64,000 nucleotides of DNA from VRUE01 sp963817905 (lineage in GTDB: Bacteria > Actinomycetota > Thermoleophilia > Solirubrobacterales > 70-9), in assembly GCA_963817905.1 (NCBI GenBank), contig CAWFPS010000003.1:1364001-1428000 (forward strand), written 5' to 3'. Positions 51,198-62,138 of this stretch are shown one piece after another. A program made the translations under genes and the position numbers. The notes under the pieces were generated by a model. It did not search any database. It was not told the DNA's origin and saw nothing but the letters and a program-made list of their open reading frames with translations. Each line of letters opens with the position of its first letter. Within the stretch, counting starts at the first letter, position 1.

Positions 51198-52768
51198 GTA
51201 AGCGCGCCCCCAGCACGACGCAGCTCCTGGTGATCGCCGGCTTCGCGCTCTCCTGCTTCGGCATCCTGCTCTTCCTCTGGATCACCTTCGGCGGCCCGAC
51301 GCCGTTCAAGGCCAAGCCGTATCAGATCAACGTCCCCTTCAAGGAGGCGACCCAACTTGCCCAGCAGTCCGACGTGCGGATCTCCGGCGTCTCGGTCGGC
51401 AAGGTGCAGGACATCGTCCTCGCCCCCAACGGCGAACAGGCGATGGCCAAGGTCGACATCGACGACAAGTACGGGCCGCTGCCAGCTGACACGCGCGCGG
51501 TTCTGCGCACCAAGACGCTGCTCGGTGAGACCTACATCGAACTTACCCCGGGCAGCAAAAACGGCCCGAGGCTGGCCGACGGCGGCATCCTGCCCGAAGG
51601 CCAGATCGCCGAATCGGTCCAGCTCGATGAGATCTTCCGCACCTTCGACGCCAAGACCCGCGCCGCCTTCCAGACCTGGCAGCAGGAAGCGGCGCTCTCG
51701 ATCGAGGGCCAGGGCGCCAGCCTCTCCTACGCCTTCGGTGAGCTCGAACCGGCCTTCACCCAGTTCGACCGCCTCTTCCGCGTCCTCGACAGCCAGCGCC
51801 TCGCGGTCAAGCAGCTCTTCCGCAACGGGGCCACCTCGCTGCGCGCCTTGCGCGGGCGCCAGGGCGAGCTGGCCGGCCTGATCGAAAGCTCAAACGCCGT
51901 CTTCAGCACCACCGCGGCGCGTGACCGCGACATCGAAGCGCTCTTCCGTGCCTTCCCGACCTTTCAGGACGAGTCGAAACTCACGCTCAACCGGCTGAAG
52001 AGCTTCTCGCTCAACGCCGACCCGGTGATGAAGCAGCTCGTGCCGGTGGCGGAACAGCTCTCGCCGACCCTGATCGCCTTCTCCAAGCTGGCGCCCCAGG
52101 CCAAGGGCTTCTTCGAAGGCCTGGAACCGGTGATCGACCGCGCTCCGACCGGCTTCCCGGCCGCTCGCAAGCTCTTCCGCGACCAGTTCCCGCCGCTATT
52201 GCGTGCGGTCGATCCCTTCCTGCGCAACCTCAACCCGGTGATCACCGGCCTCGGCCTCTACAAGCATGAGTTGACTGCGACCATGGGGAATATCGCCTCG
52301 ATATCCAATGCGAAATTGACCGAAGAAAACGCCCAGGGGGAACACCTCCACTACCTCCGCTCGATGGGACCGTTTACGCCTGAATCCTTGGCGACCTATC
52401 CAAGCCGCACCACCACTGGCCGCACCAATGCCTACCCCCAGCCTCTTTCGGCGAAGAGCCTGGCAACTGGCCTGCCCAGCTTCGACATACGCGGCTGCAC
52501 TTCCGGGGTCACGGCGACGCTCGACGAAAAAGCCACCCTCGAAAATCCGGCCTTTACATCTCGCACGAACCAGACTTCAAAGAGCGCGGAAGAAAACGAA
52601 AAAACTACCAAAAGCTTCTTCGAAGTCCTGAAAAAGTACGCCTTCGCAGAACAGACCGACTCCACGGCGATTCCGGCTCCGAGCTGCTACCAGCAGGCCC
52701 CGTTCAACCCGAACGGCGGCAGCGGCCCGCCGACGACCTACCAGCACACCTACGAACAGAGCAAATAG
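51194..52768 (+). CDS. MCE-family (MlaD-like) protein 6
   Basis: This is a 524-residue MCE protein, the last of the operon. The anchor QLLVIAGFALSCFGILLFLW precedes the MCE domain (AQQSDVRISGVSVGKVQDIV) and helical region. The C-terminus contains FDIRGCTSGVTATLDEKA and APSCYQQAPFNPNGG. After the stop comes a 149-base spacer before dnaB that holds short inverted GC-rich segments but no clear terminator. With it the operon has six MCE subunits, the number found in mycobacterial mce operons. Confidence 0.9.
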   Translation: MSKRAPSTTQLLVIAGFALSCFGILLFLWITFGGPTPFKAKPYQINVPFKEATQLAQQSDVRISGVSVGKVQDIVLAPNGEQAMAKVDIDDKYGPLPADTRAVLRTKTLLGETYIELTPGSKNGPRLADGGILPEGQIAESVQLDEIFRTFDAKTRAAFQTWQQEAALSIEGQGASLSYAFGELEPAFTQFDRLFRVLDSQRLAVKQLFRNGATSLRALRGRQGELAGLIESSNAVFSTTAARDRDIEALFRAFPTFQDESKLTLNRLKSFSLNADPVMKQLVPVAEQLSPTLIAFSKLAPQAKGFFEGLEPVIDRAPTGFPAARKLFRDQFPPLLRAVDPFLRNLNPVITGLGLYKHELTATMGNIASISNAKLTEENAQGEHLHYLRSMGPFTPESLATYPSRTTTGRTNAYPQPLSAKSLATGLPSFDIRGCTSGVTATLDEKATLENPAFTSRTNQTSKSAEENEKTTKSFFEVLKKYAFAEQTDSTAIPAPSCYQQAPFNPNGGSGPPTTYQHTYEQSK

Positions 52769-52917
52769 GCCGCCGCCGGCTTTCGCCCCGCACCGAGCCG
52801 CGACCTCGCTGATCCTTTCCTCTCAATTTGCAGAGACGCGCGTAAGGCGCGCGCCCGGCGTCTGATTCTCTTGGGATTCCCGGCGGTTGCCGCCGCTCCG
52901 GGGCCTTAACTAAGTCG

Positions 52918-55616
52918 ATGGCCTCCGCTCCCACAGCCCACGTTCCGCCGCAGAACATCGAGGCGGAGGAATCGGTGCTGGGGGCGATGCTGGTCGCCGA
53001 GCCGACCCTGACCCGGGTGATCGACGAGGTCAAGCTCAGTGCGACCGATTTCTACCTGGAGAAGCACGCGGCGATCTTCACCTGCATCCACGATCTCTAC
53101 GCGGCCTCCAAGCCGGTCGACGAGCTCAGCGTCAGCGAGTCGCTGGTGCAGCGCAACCAGATCGAGGAGGCGGGGGGAAGCACTACGTCTCCGAGCTGGC
53201 GGCCAAGGTCCCGGCCGCCGGCAACGCCAAGCACTACGCCGAGATCGTCCAGCAGAACTCGCTGCTGCGTCGCCTGCTCGGCGCCGGGCAGGAGATCCAG
53301 GGCTGGGTCCACGAGCGCGACGGCGAACCGCGCGAGCTCTCCGAGCGGGCCGAGCGGCTGCTCTTCGAAGTCGCCCACAAAGAGCAGGCGAGCGATTTCA
53401 AACAGCTATCCGAGATCCTCCACGACGAGGTCGACCGGCTCGAGAAGCTCTCCACCGGCGAGCTCGAGCTGACCGGCACCCCGTCGGGCTTCCGCGACAT
53501 CGACTCGATCACGGGCGGCTTCCAGCCGGGGAACCTGATCATCGTGGCTGCACGGCCGGCCATGGGAAAGTGCGTTTCGTCACAAAGTCTCGTCTACGAC
53601 CCTCGCACCGGAGCACGGCAAAGGGTCGACGAGCTGTTCCGTTCGCAGGGCCGCGGCGAAGAGATCTGGGTTGCCTCGCTCGGTGCGGATCTGCAAATGA
53701 AGCCGGCAAAGGTCGCGGCAATCGACCGCAACGGCCGTAAACGGGTCTACCGGCTGACAACTCGCCTCGGAAAGTGGACCGAGGCAACTTCCAATCACCC
53801 CGTTCTGACGAGCTCCGGATGGGAGGAGCTCGGCAACATTTCGCCTGGCACGCGTATTGCGGTGCCCCGCAAGCTGCCCCGTCCCAGTCGCACAGTCGAG
53901 CTGCCCGATGCCGAGGTCGTCTTGCTCGCCGCTCTCATTGCCGACGGGTCGATCGGAGGAGAGACGCCGGTCTATTGCTACGGCTCCGATTCTGGGGTGG
54001 CGGAAACCGTCGAGATAGCAGCGAACGCATTTGGTGTTCAATTTCGCCCGCCCCGTGAACAGGCCCGCGGCGCTTCCTCCTTGAGTTCGGGCCACCATGG
54101 ATCCGCACCGAACCCGGTGACTCAAATGCTGCGTCGCAATGGCCTTATGGGTCTTCGCTCGGCCGAGAAGTTCGTCCCCGACGCGATCTTCGGGCTGAGC
54201 GACGAGCAGATAGCTCGTTTCCTCGGCGTCATGTACGCCTGCGACGGCCATGTCTATTGCAGCGACCGCCTGGCCCAGATCGGCTACACGACGATCAGCG
54301 AGCGACTGGCGCGGGACGTCCAGCACCTGTTGCTCCGCCTTGGAATCGTGGCGAGGATCAGGACGCTGAAGCGGCCGGTCTACGACGGGACCGGGAAAGT
54401 CGCTCGGGAGGTCAGGATCACGGCGCAGGCGAGCCTACGCCGGTTCTGCGAGCTGATCGAGGTTCCAGGCAAGGAGGCAAAACAGGCCGAGGTCTTGGAG
54501 CGCCTGGATACTTCACCGCGCTCGACTAACACGGACACCCTGCCGGTTGAGATATGGGACGAGATCCTGCTCGCCAAGGGCGAGCGGTCCTGGGCAGACG
54601 TCAGCGCATCGACAGGCCGGCCACGCACTCACAATTGGCACGTTGGCGCCCGCTGTCCCTCGCCGGCCTTGGTGTCGGAGATCGCGACTGCCACGCCGTC
54701 CCCCGCCCTCGAGGACCTCTGCGACTCGGACATCTGGTGGGACGAAGTCGCCTCGGTGGAGTACGCCGGCGAAGAAGAGACCTACGACCTCGACGTTCCC
54801 GGACTGAGGAATTTCGTCGCTGACGACATCATCGTCCACAACAGCGCGATTGTCGCCAATATCGCTGAAAACGTAGCTGTGAAGCGGAATCTGCCGGTTG
54901 CCTTCTTCTCGCTGGAGATGTCGGAGGTCGAGCTGGCCCAGCGCTTTATTGCTTGCCGGGCGCGGATCTCCGGCGACAAGCTGCGCAAGGGCCAGGTGTC
55001 GCAGAAAGACTGGCCGAAGGTGGTGCGGGCCTGCAACGAGCTGGAGGAGGCGCCGCTGTGGTTCGACGACTCCTCCGACCTCGGCGTCCTCGACCTGCGG
55101 GCCAAGGCCCGCCGGCTGCACGCCCAGGAACAAGATCGCGGCGGGCTCGGCCTGATCATCGTCGACTATCTGCAGCTAATGCGCACTGACGATCCGCGCG
55201 CCAATCGGGTCGAGCAGGTGGGCCAGATAAGCCGTGGCCTGAAGATCCTCGCCCGCGAGCTCGAGGTTCCGGTGCTGGCGATCTCCCAGCTCTCGCGCGC
55301 GCCGGAGCAGCGCCATCCGCCCAAGCCGATGCTCTCCGACCTCAGGGAATCAGGAAATCTTGAGCAAGATGCGGATCTTGTCGCCTTCCTCTTCCGTGAG
55401 GACTATTACCGCGATCCCGAAGATGAGCCGGATGGGCTCGCTGACCTGATCATCGCCAAGCACAGGAACGGGCCGATCGGGGCGCCGAAGCTTGTCTTTC
55501 TCGACCGCTTCCCCAAGTTCGCCGACTACGCGGGCCAGGAGCGGCCGATCGAACAGCCCAGCGGCGAGGGCCCGCCGATCGACGACGTCGCCGCGGTCGA
55601 GGGACCTGAGTTCTGA
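52918..55616 (+). CDS. dnaB: Replicative DNA helicase DnaB, frameshifted and intein-containing
   Basis: DnaB unwinds DNA at the fork. The N-terminal domain (PPQNIEAEESVLGAMLVAEP) starts at ATG 52918. At 53172-53177 a run of six G should be seven: the frame otherwise breaks after QIEEAGG, and the correct continuation KHYVSELAAKVPAAGNAKHY lies in the next frame. Downstream are the Walker A IIVAARPAMGK (interrupted by an intein), FFSLEMSEVELAQRF, IIVDYLQLM and VPVLAISQLSR. With the G restored and the intein removed the helicase has about 475 residues, a normal size. It overlaps the loader gene by one base. Confidence 0.9.
53571..54842 (+). other. DnaB intein with LAGLIDADG endonuclease (424 aa)
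   Basis: The insertion starts with Cys (CVSSQSLVYDPRTGARQRVD) directly after the P-loop GK and ends in NFVADDIIVHN before Ser of the host (SAIVANIAENV), a known DnaB insertion point. Splicing residues are present: Cys1, the block B histidine in TSNHPVLTSSGWEEL, the terminal His-Asn and the +1 Ser. The middle has dodecapeptide endonuclease blocks LLAALIADGSIGG and FLGVMYACDGHVY. Both acidic residues are kept, so homing could be active. A frame free of stops throughout supports an intact intein. Confidence 0.93.
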
Positions 55617-56347
55617 TGCCGGCGATCGCCCGCAGCGAACCGTTTCGCGAGCAGGTCTGCCCGCTCGGCGTCTGCGACGGCTCCGGCTGGATCCTCGGGC
55701 CCGAAGACGAGGCCCGTGAATGCAAATGCCGCGCCGCGCGGTTGAAGCGTGGGCGCAGCAAGGGCGTCGCCTCGGCGATCCCGCCGCGCTACCGCGGCGT
55801 CTCCTTCGACCGCCCGCCCGTCTCCGACATGGCCCGGGACCTGCAGACCAAGGCCGCGGTCGGCGAAGTGCGGAGCTTCGTCGATGAGCTCGAGCAGCGG
55901 CTTGCCGCGGGCCGCGGGCTCTGGCTCTTCGGCGACACCGGCACCGGCAAGACGACGCTGGCGATGCTGGTCTCCAAGATGGCCACCGAGGCCGGCCACT
56001 CGGTGGCGATCTACTCGCTGCCAAAGCTGCTTGCCCGCATCCGCCGCACCTACGACTCCGAGCCCGGCGGCGACTCCTACCTCGCCTTCTTCGAGCGCCT
56101 CACCTCGGTCGACCTGCTCCACATCGACGATCTCGGCGCCGAGAAACGCAGCGACTGGGTGCTGGAGCAGCTCTACGCGCTGATCAACGAGCGCTACGAG
56201 GCGCAGCGCTCGGTGCTGGTCACGACGAACATGCCGCACGAGGTGCTCGAAGAGCAGATCGGCGCCCGCACCGTCTCCCGCCTCAACGAGATGTGCGACG
56301 AGATCCCCTTTTTCGGGGCCGACCGGCGCTTCGGCAAGGTCGCCTAG
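55616..56347 (+). CDS. DnaC/DnaI-like AAA+ helicase loader
   Basis: This is a 243-residue AAA+ ATPase. The N-terminus has a cysteine set (VCPLGVCDGSG and ECKCRAARL) that may bind zinc as in DnaI. The ATPase part has Walker A LFGDTGTGKTTLAMLV, Walker B LLHIDDLGAEK, sensor 1 VLVTTNMP and an arginine-rich end. It overlaps dnaB by one base (TGATG), so the two are cotranslated. IstB-like transposition helpers share the fold, but the dnaB coupling favours a loader. Notable because a DciA homologue is also present (5240). Confidence 0.82.
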   Translation: MPAIARSEPFREQVCPLGVCDGSGWILGPEDEARECKCRAARLKRGRSKGVASAIPPRYRGVSFDRPPVSDMARDLQTKAAVGEVRSFVDELEQRLAAGRGLWLFGDTGTGKTTLAMLVSKMATEAGHSVAIYSLPKLLARIRRTYDSEPGGDSYLAFFERLTSVDLLHIDDLGAEKRSDWVLEQLYALINERYEAQRSVLVTTNMPHEVLEEQIGARTVSRLNEMCDEIPFFGADRRFGKVA

Positions 56348-56375
56348 CCGACCGAACCGGCACAATGCTGCGGCG

Positions 56376-57725
<1,350 letters not shown>

Positions 57726-57746
<21 letters not shown>

Positions 57747-58472
57747 GAGCGCCGCCACCTGCCAGACGCCGTCTTCATTGCGCAGCGGCATCGCGTAGAC
57801 GGTGTTTTCGGCGCCGCGGTAGACGAGGAAGCCCTGTTCGCCGTCGTGGCGGAAGCTGGCGGCGTCGACGGTGGTGATTTCGCGGCTGACCGACGCCGGT
57901 ACGGGCCGGGTGAAGGCCTTGAGGATCGGCGCACAGCCCTTGCCCTTGAACTGCGGCGACTGCGAGGCGAGCTGTTCGAGCTGTTCGACGTTCGACTTGG
58001 CCAGGTAGGAGCAGGCCTTTGCCCAGTCTTCTTCGGCGCGGGCAACGTAGAAGCCGTGGACGATTTCCGCCACTTCCCGCAGTTCGGATTCGCCGCCCTC
58101 TTCGCCGTAGTTCTGGATGCTGTTGTCGCCGCCCTTGGCGCGGAACTGCTCGGAGCCGCCGCCCGAGACCTTCAGCGGCGTTTCGACGTTCTTCTTGCTG
58201 GAGCTGCCACCGCTGCTGCTGTTGCCTTCGGAGCCGCTCGATCCGCCGCCACCCTGCTTCTGCGGGGAGCCCTTGCCTTCCTCTTCCGCTTCTTCGACAC
58301 GTTGTTCTTTCAGCTTGGCCTTGGCCTCGGCTTGCGAGCCGGCCGTGGTCGAGCTCTCGGTGGAGCTCGAGCTGCTCGAGCCGGAGTCCGACCCGCCGCA
58401 GGCGACAAGCAGCGCCGTCGCGAGAGCAACAGCGAGAAACGTCGCCAACGTCCGTGTCCCCACCCTGGTCAC
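57726..58472 (-). CDS. Lipoprotein, paralogue of the next gene
   Basis: This is a 248-residue lipoprotein with a signal peptide and lipobox (TALLVACGGSDSG). A serine/glycine/glutamate-rich linker of about 90 residues follows. The C-terminal domain (residues ~130-248) has WAKACSYLAKSNVEQLEQLA, a cysteine (GKGCAPILKAF) and FLVYRGAENTVYAMPLRNED. The same domain, including WKVAA-type ending, recurs in the adjacent gene. Function unknown; an envelope-bound globular domain is likely. Confidence 0.75.
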
Positions 58473-58503
58473 CGGGTTGATTGTATTGGAACGGCGAGTT
58501 CTC

Positions 58504-59007
58504 TCAACTCAATCGTTTGGGTGAGACCGCCGCCACCTTCCAGGCGTCCCCGTCGCGGTCGAGCGGCATCGCGTAGATGACCTGTCCCTTGCCGTAGTAG
58601 ACGAGGTAGCCCTGCGCGCCTTGCTGGCGCAGACCACCGCCGTCGACGGTGGTTTCGTTCTTTTCGTCCTTCGGGAGGCGAACGAAGGTTTCGAGGAAGG
58701 AGGGACAGGAGGTGTCGTGCAGGCCTGTCGAGGAGCCCGCGAGGTGTTCGAGTTTGCCGACCAGCGACGCCGACAGCTGGGCGCATGCGGCCTCCCAGTC
58801 CCCTTCGGAACGAACGAGGAGGAATTCCCGCACGGCTTCTTCGGCCTGCCCGAGTTCGGCATCGCTGCCCTCCGCGCCGAATTCGAGGACGGGGTCCTTG
58901 CTCTGGCCGTGGAACTGCGCGGTGCCGCCTCCCGATCCCGAGTCCCCGCAAGCGGCGAGGAGGGCAGCCGCGAGCACCGCAGCAACCATGATCGCTAGCA
59001 GCCTCAT
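58504..59007 (-). CDS. Lipoprotein, paralogue of the previous gene
   Basis: This is a 167-residue lipoprotein from ATG 59007 (a GTG at 59025 is possible). The lipobox ALLAACGDSGSG is followed by a short linker, and the domain LVRSEGDWEAACAQLSASLV followed by GYLVYYGKGQVIYAMPLDRD is homologous to that of the gene at 57726. The two cysteines in the domain (AACAQL, TSCPSFL) are at matching places, suggesting a disulfide. The genes are 31 bases apart and surely arose by tandem duplication. Confidence 0.75.
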   Translation of the reverse strand: MRLLAIMVAAVLAAALLAACGDSGSGGGTAQFHGQSKDPVLEFGAEGSDAELGQAEEAVREFLLVRSEGDWEAACAQLSASLVGKLEHLAGSSTGLHDTSCPSFLETFVRLPKDEKNETTVDGGGLRQQGAQGYLVYYGKGQVIYAMPLDRDGDAWKVAAVSPKRLS

Positions 59008-59111
59008 CCGCTCGCTCCCGCTCACGGCGCCGATTGTATTGGCGCTTACCTGATCGAGACGCCGGGGTACAGAAATCGCGCGGCCCCCTCTTCTGCACTA
59101 CAGTTGAGGGC

Positions 59112-59801
59112 GTGGCTTCAGGTAGACGCACGGCTAGGGTGAGCGAGCGGCTGCCACGGGGTCGGCACGGGTTGCCGCGGGAGGCCGTGACGGAATCCCA
59201 GCGCACCCGCATCCTCCAGGCGATGATCGAGGTCGTCTCCGAGCGCGGTTACCCGGAAACGCGCGTGGTCGACGTGATCGGCGTCGCCGGCGTCTCGCGC
59301 AAGACCTTCTATGAACTCTTCTCCTCCAAGGAGGACTGCTTCCTCGCCGCCTACGACGTCCTGCTCGGCAACATCCTCGGCGACACCGCCCGCGGCTTCG
59401 AGTCCAAGCCCGGCGCGCCCTGGGCCGAGCGCGTCGCCGCCGGCCTCGGCGAGCTGCTCAAGCACCTCGCCGAGCACCCCGACGAGGGCCGCTTCGCGAT
59501 CGTCGAGGTCCTCGCCGCCGGCCCCAAGGCGCTCGCCCGGCGCGACGCGGCGCTGCGCCAGTTCACCGGCTTCCTCGACGCCGGCCGCGCCGAGACCTCG
59601 GTCGAGCTGCCCGGGATCACCTCGCTCTCTCTCGCTGGCGGCATCAACGAGCTCCTCTACAGCGAGATCCTGCACGGCGCGTCCGCCCGCCTGCCGAGCC
59701 GCCTGCCGGACCTGATGTTCTGGATCACCCTGCCCTTCCTCGGCCCCGATGGCGCAGCGGCGGAGCGCGAGCGAGCCCGCCTCTCGATGCTCGAGAGCTA
59801 G
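59112..59801 (+). CDS. TetR/AcrR family regulator
   Basis: This is a 229-residue regulator with the N-terminal HTH: QRTRILQAMIEVVSERGYPE followed by VDVIGVAGVSRKTFYELFSS. The C-terminal ligand domain is helical, without named motifs. Start is GTG 59112 or GTG 59139. It is divergent from the lipoprotein pair with about 100 bases between, so these genes are a plausible target. A strong hairpin follows. Confidence 0.88.
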   Translation: MASGRRTARVSERLPRGRHGLPREAVTESQRTRILQAMIEVVSERGYPETRVVDVIGVAGVSRKTFYELFSSKEDCFLAAYDVLLGNILGDTARGFESKPGAPWAERVAAGLGELLKHLAEHPDEGRFAIVEVLAAGPKALARRDAALRQFTGFLDAGRAETSVELPGITSLSLAGGINELLYSEILHGASARLPSRLPDLMFWITLPFLGPDGAAAERERARLSMLES

Positions 59802-59812
59802 CCGCAAAGTGG

Positions 59813-59861
59813 GCCGACGGGCCGATACGTCAAGGCAGACTTGACGTATCGGCCCGTCGGC
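59813..59861. terminator. 22-bp perfect hairpin after the TetR gene
   Basis: The arms 59813-59834 and 59840-59861 (starting GCCGACGGGCCGATACG) pair perfectly over 22 bp with the 5-base loop GCAGA. It starts 12 bases after the stop codon. No T-tract follows on the plus strand. It probably ends the tetR transcript; its long stem is similar to the other palindromes here. Confidence 0.7.
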
Positions 59862-60006
59862 GGCGCCTGTTAAGCCGCTCTTTTCTGTGAAAGCTCGGGT
59901 TTACCTTGGTTGAGAGACTGGTAATTTGGGCAGTCGGAGGGATACACCAAGGCTTTCGATGGCCGTGGCTGACACGGCCAGGCCACAAAGGAGAGAGATA
60001 CAGCAC

Positions 60007-60774
60007 ATGCGCAAGCGTCTGATTTCGATAATGGCTCTAGGGGCGGCGCTTGCCGTCGCGGTGGCCGGGATCGCCACGGCCGACAAGCCCACGGTCGTCC
60101 AGGTCGGGAACCTGAAGCTGACCCTGAACGGCGGGTTCTCGCCGAAGAAGCTGCCGAAGAAGGGCAAGCCGGCACCGATCACCCTCAACGTCAGCGGCAA
60201 GATCCAGAGCGTTGACGGCACCCACATTCCGGCGGTGAAGGAAATCATCGTCGAAACCGACAAGAACGGCTCGATCAACGTCAAGGGCCTGCCCAAGTGC
60301 ACCTCGGGCAAACTGCAGGCACAGGACACCAAGGCAGCCGAAAAGATCTGCAAGAAGGCGATCATCGGCAAGGGCACGACCAACGTCGAGGTCGAATTCC
60401 CCGAATCGAAGCCCTTCATCGCGAAAAGCAAGCTGCTCGCTTTCAACGGCGGCGTCAAGGGCGGCAAGACGACGATCTACATCCACGCCTATCTCTCCTC
60501 GCCGGTATCCGCGGCGGTGGTGACGACGGTCAAGATCTCGAAGATCCACAAGGGCCGCTACGGCACCAAGTCGGTCGCTCTGATCCCGAAGATCGCCGGC
60601 GGCTACGGCTCAGCAAAGGAATTCTCGCTGACCTTCAACCGCGGCTACAAGAACACACCGTACCTCTTCGCCAACTGCCCGGACGGTCACCTCAACGCGA
60701 AGGCCACCTCGATCTTCGCCGACGGCACGCGCCTGACGGGCACCTTCACTCGAACCTGTAGCCCGAAGGGCTAA
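60007..60774 (+). CDS. Exported protein, paralogue of 39638-40393
   Basis: This is a 255-residue secreted protein. ATG 60007 follows the strong site AAAGGAGAGA. The signal peptide (RLISIMALGAALAVAVAG, cut after ATA) precedes VQVGNLKLTLNGGFSPKKLP, QSVDGTHIPAVKEIIVETDK, a cysteine pair (PKCTSGK, EKICKKA), KSKLLAFNGG and the C-terminal ATSIFADGTRLTGTF. The lysine-rich, beta-like body and strong expression signals (good ribosome site, strong terminator) suggest an abundant secreted or cell-wall protein. Family unnamed to me. Confidence 0.8.
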   Translation: MRKRLISIMALGAALAVAVAGIATADKPTVVQVGNLKLTLNGGFSPKKLPKKGKPAPITLNVSGKIQSVDGTHIPAVKEIIVETDKNGSINVKGLPKCTSGKLQAQDTKAAEKICKKAIIGKGTTNVEVEFPESKPFIAKSKLLAFNGGVKGGKTTIYIHAYLSSPVSAAVVTTVKISKIHKGRYGTKSVALIPKIAGGYGSAKEFSLTFNRGYKNTPYLFANCPDGHLNAKATSIFADGTRLTGTFTRTCSPKG

Positions 60775-60803
60775 CGAGCGCTCCGACTCAGGACGAAAAG
60801 GGG

Positions 60804-60833
60804 AAAGAGGGCGGCCGGTTGGCCGCCCTCTTT
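60804..60833 (+). terminator. Intrinsic terminator
   Basis: AAAGAGGGCGGCC (60804-60816) pairs with GGCCGCCCTCTTT (60821-60833) across loop GGTT, followed by GTTTTTG. This is a textbook rho-independent terminator 30 bases after the exported protein's stop. Confidence 0.9.
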
Positions 60834-61140
60834 GTTTTTGGGTCTCAGCACCGAGACCGACAGGCGAGTTTTTGCTGGACGGCCGGACGGCAGACCACCG
60901 GCCAGACTTGGGTTCTGGTAGGAGCTATAGACGGGAGGAAATCTTGAGCAGAGCAGCAGCGCGGGCGCCGACAGAAGCAACCGACATGGCTAGTCGCAGA
61001 TCAGCCATTGCGCAGGTCACGTGCTGACTTGCGTCATCAATTCCCGGAGACACTTAGATTTTCTTGTTTGTCGCAAGATGCTTGTTAGAATACGCCATCA
61101 TCATCGCTGACACGCAGCCAAGGCAGGGAAGCTGAAGAAC
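60834..61140. other. Non-coding spacer
   Basis: The stretch of about 300 bases has one small hairpin, GGTCTC-AGCACC-GAGACC at 60841-60858. The remainder has no convincing gene, repeat or promoter. It leads to the truncated regulator at 61141. Confidence 0.5.
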
Positions 61141-61542
61141 GTGAGCGGGGACACCACTTCGTTACGGCAGGCCCAAATAGCAATCTGCGCTGCTCTCTTA
61201 GGGCACAGAGCAAAGATCGAGCGAGAGTTTCTTAATCGGATCAAGGCGGTCGCGAACACAGACGACATCACAGATCCAGAATATCTGGAAGGGCTCCGGC
61301 GGGCAGTGTCATCAGGGTTCGACTACGCGCTCGCGGGTGTCGAATCAAGCGAGCGACATTTGCCGCAAGTCCCCGTCGCTCTTCTTGCTCAAGCGCGTCT
61401 CGCTGCTCGCAATGGTTTGTCCATCGACATGATGATTCTTAGATGCTCGACCTGCTCGACGATTATTCGCGATCAAATCGCAATCGCGTTTGAAAGTAGG
61501 CGTTCACGGGGTGTCGCCTTCGTGAACGCGATTCCTGCGTGA
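61141..61542 (+). pseudogene. PucR/CdaR-type regulator N-terminal fragment
   Basis: The 133-residue frame begins at GTG 61141. TDPEYLEGLRRAVSSGFDYA followed by LPQVPVALLAQARLAARNGL is the pattern of the helical N-terminal region in actinobacterial PucR-like helix-turn-helix regulators, which normally exceed 350 residues. The GGDEF-like and HTH domains are missing. The frame runs into the edge of the IS66 element near 61496, so insertion has truncated it. The identification is by recalled pattern. Confidence 0.55.
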
Positions 61543-61543
61543 C

Positions 61544-62057
61544 TTACGGCGGAGCCAGGGAAGGGGCAGGCACGCGGTCGTGGGCGGCGACCGCCGCCTC
61601 GATCAGGTAGTCGAGCGCCGAGCGACCCTGCAACCGGCAGGTCTCGCGCACCGAGCAGATCCGCTCGACCCAGCGGCTGCCGCGCTCGGACTGTGTGCCG
61701 AGCTGCACCTTGCGCATGATCACCGCGTGGCGAACAGCCCGCTCCGCGGCGTTGTTCGTGGGGTCGATGCCGGGCACCTCACAGAAGGTCCACAGCGCTT
61801 GCTCTTCGGCCAAGAGTCCGGCGCAGAAGCGACGCTCGCGGCGGTTGTGACCGCGGGTGCCCTGCTCGAGCAGGGAATGGAGGCGATCGCGCAGCGGCCG
61901 AAGCTCGGTGGCGAGCCAGTCCAGGTCGTGCCCGCCCTCCAGGTAGGCACGGTGGGCGGCGAAAACCTGGCGCGATATCTCCAGAAGTCCCATTCCGCGT
62001 CTGCCCGTCGCCCCGCCTCGCTCGGAGAGCTCTGTGAACTGGCGAGCCAGGTGACAC
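61544..62057 (-). pseudogene. IS66 transposase, C-terminal part
   Basis: The frame reads HLARQFTELSERGGATGRRG, then PGIDPTNNAAERAVRHAVIM with the catalytic Glu in the NNAAER motif, then KVQLGTQSERGSRWVERICS and CRLQGRSALDYLIEAAVAAH, the normal IS66 tail. The upstream part lies beyond the IS3 insertion, at 63382-64000; both join in the codons around LCW|CHLARQ. Confidence 0.88.
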
Positions 62058-62138
62058 TGGCATGACCCCCTGAAATCGGTCCGCCCTGTGTGAGAGTTCT
62101 TCCGGCCCACGACAATGGGCCAAGGAGGACCGACGCAA

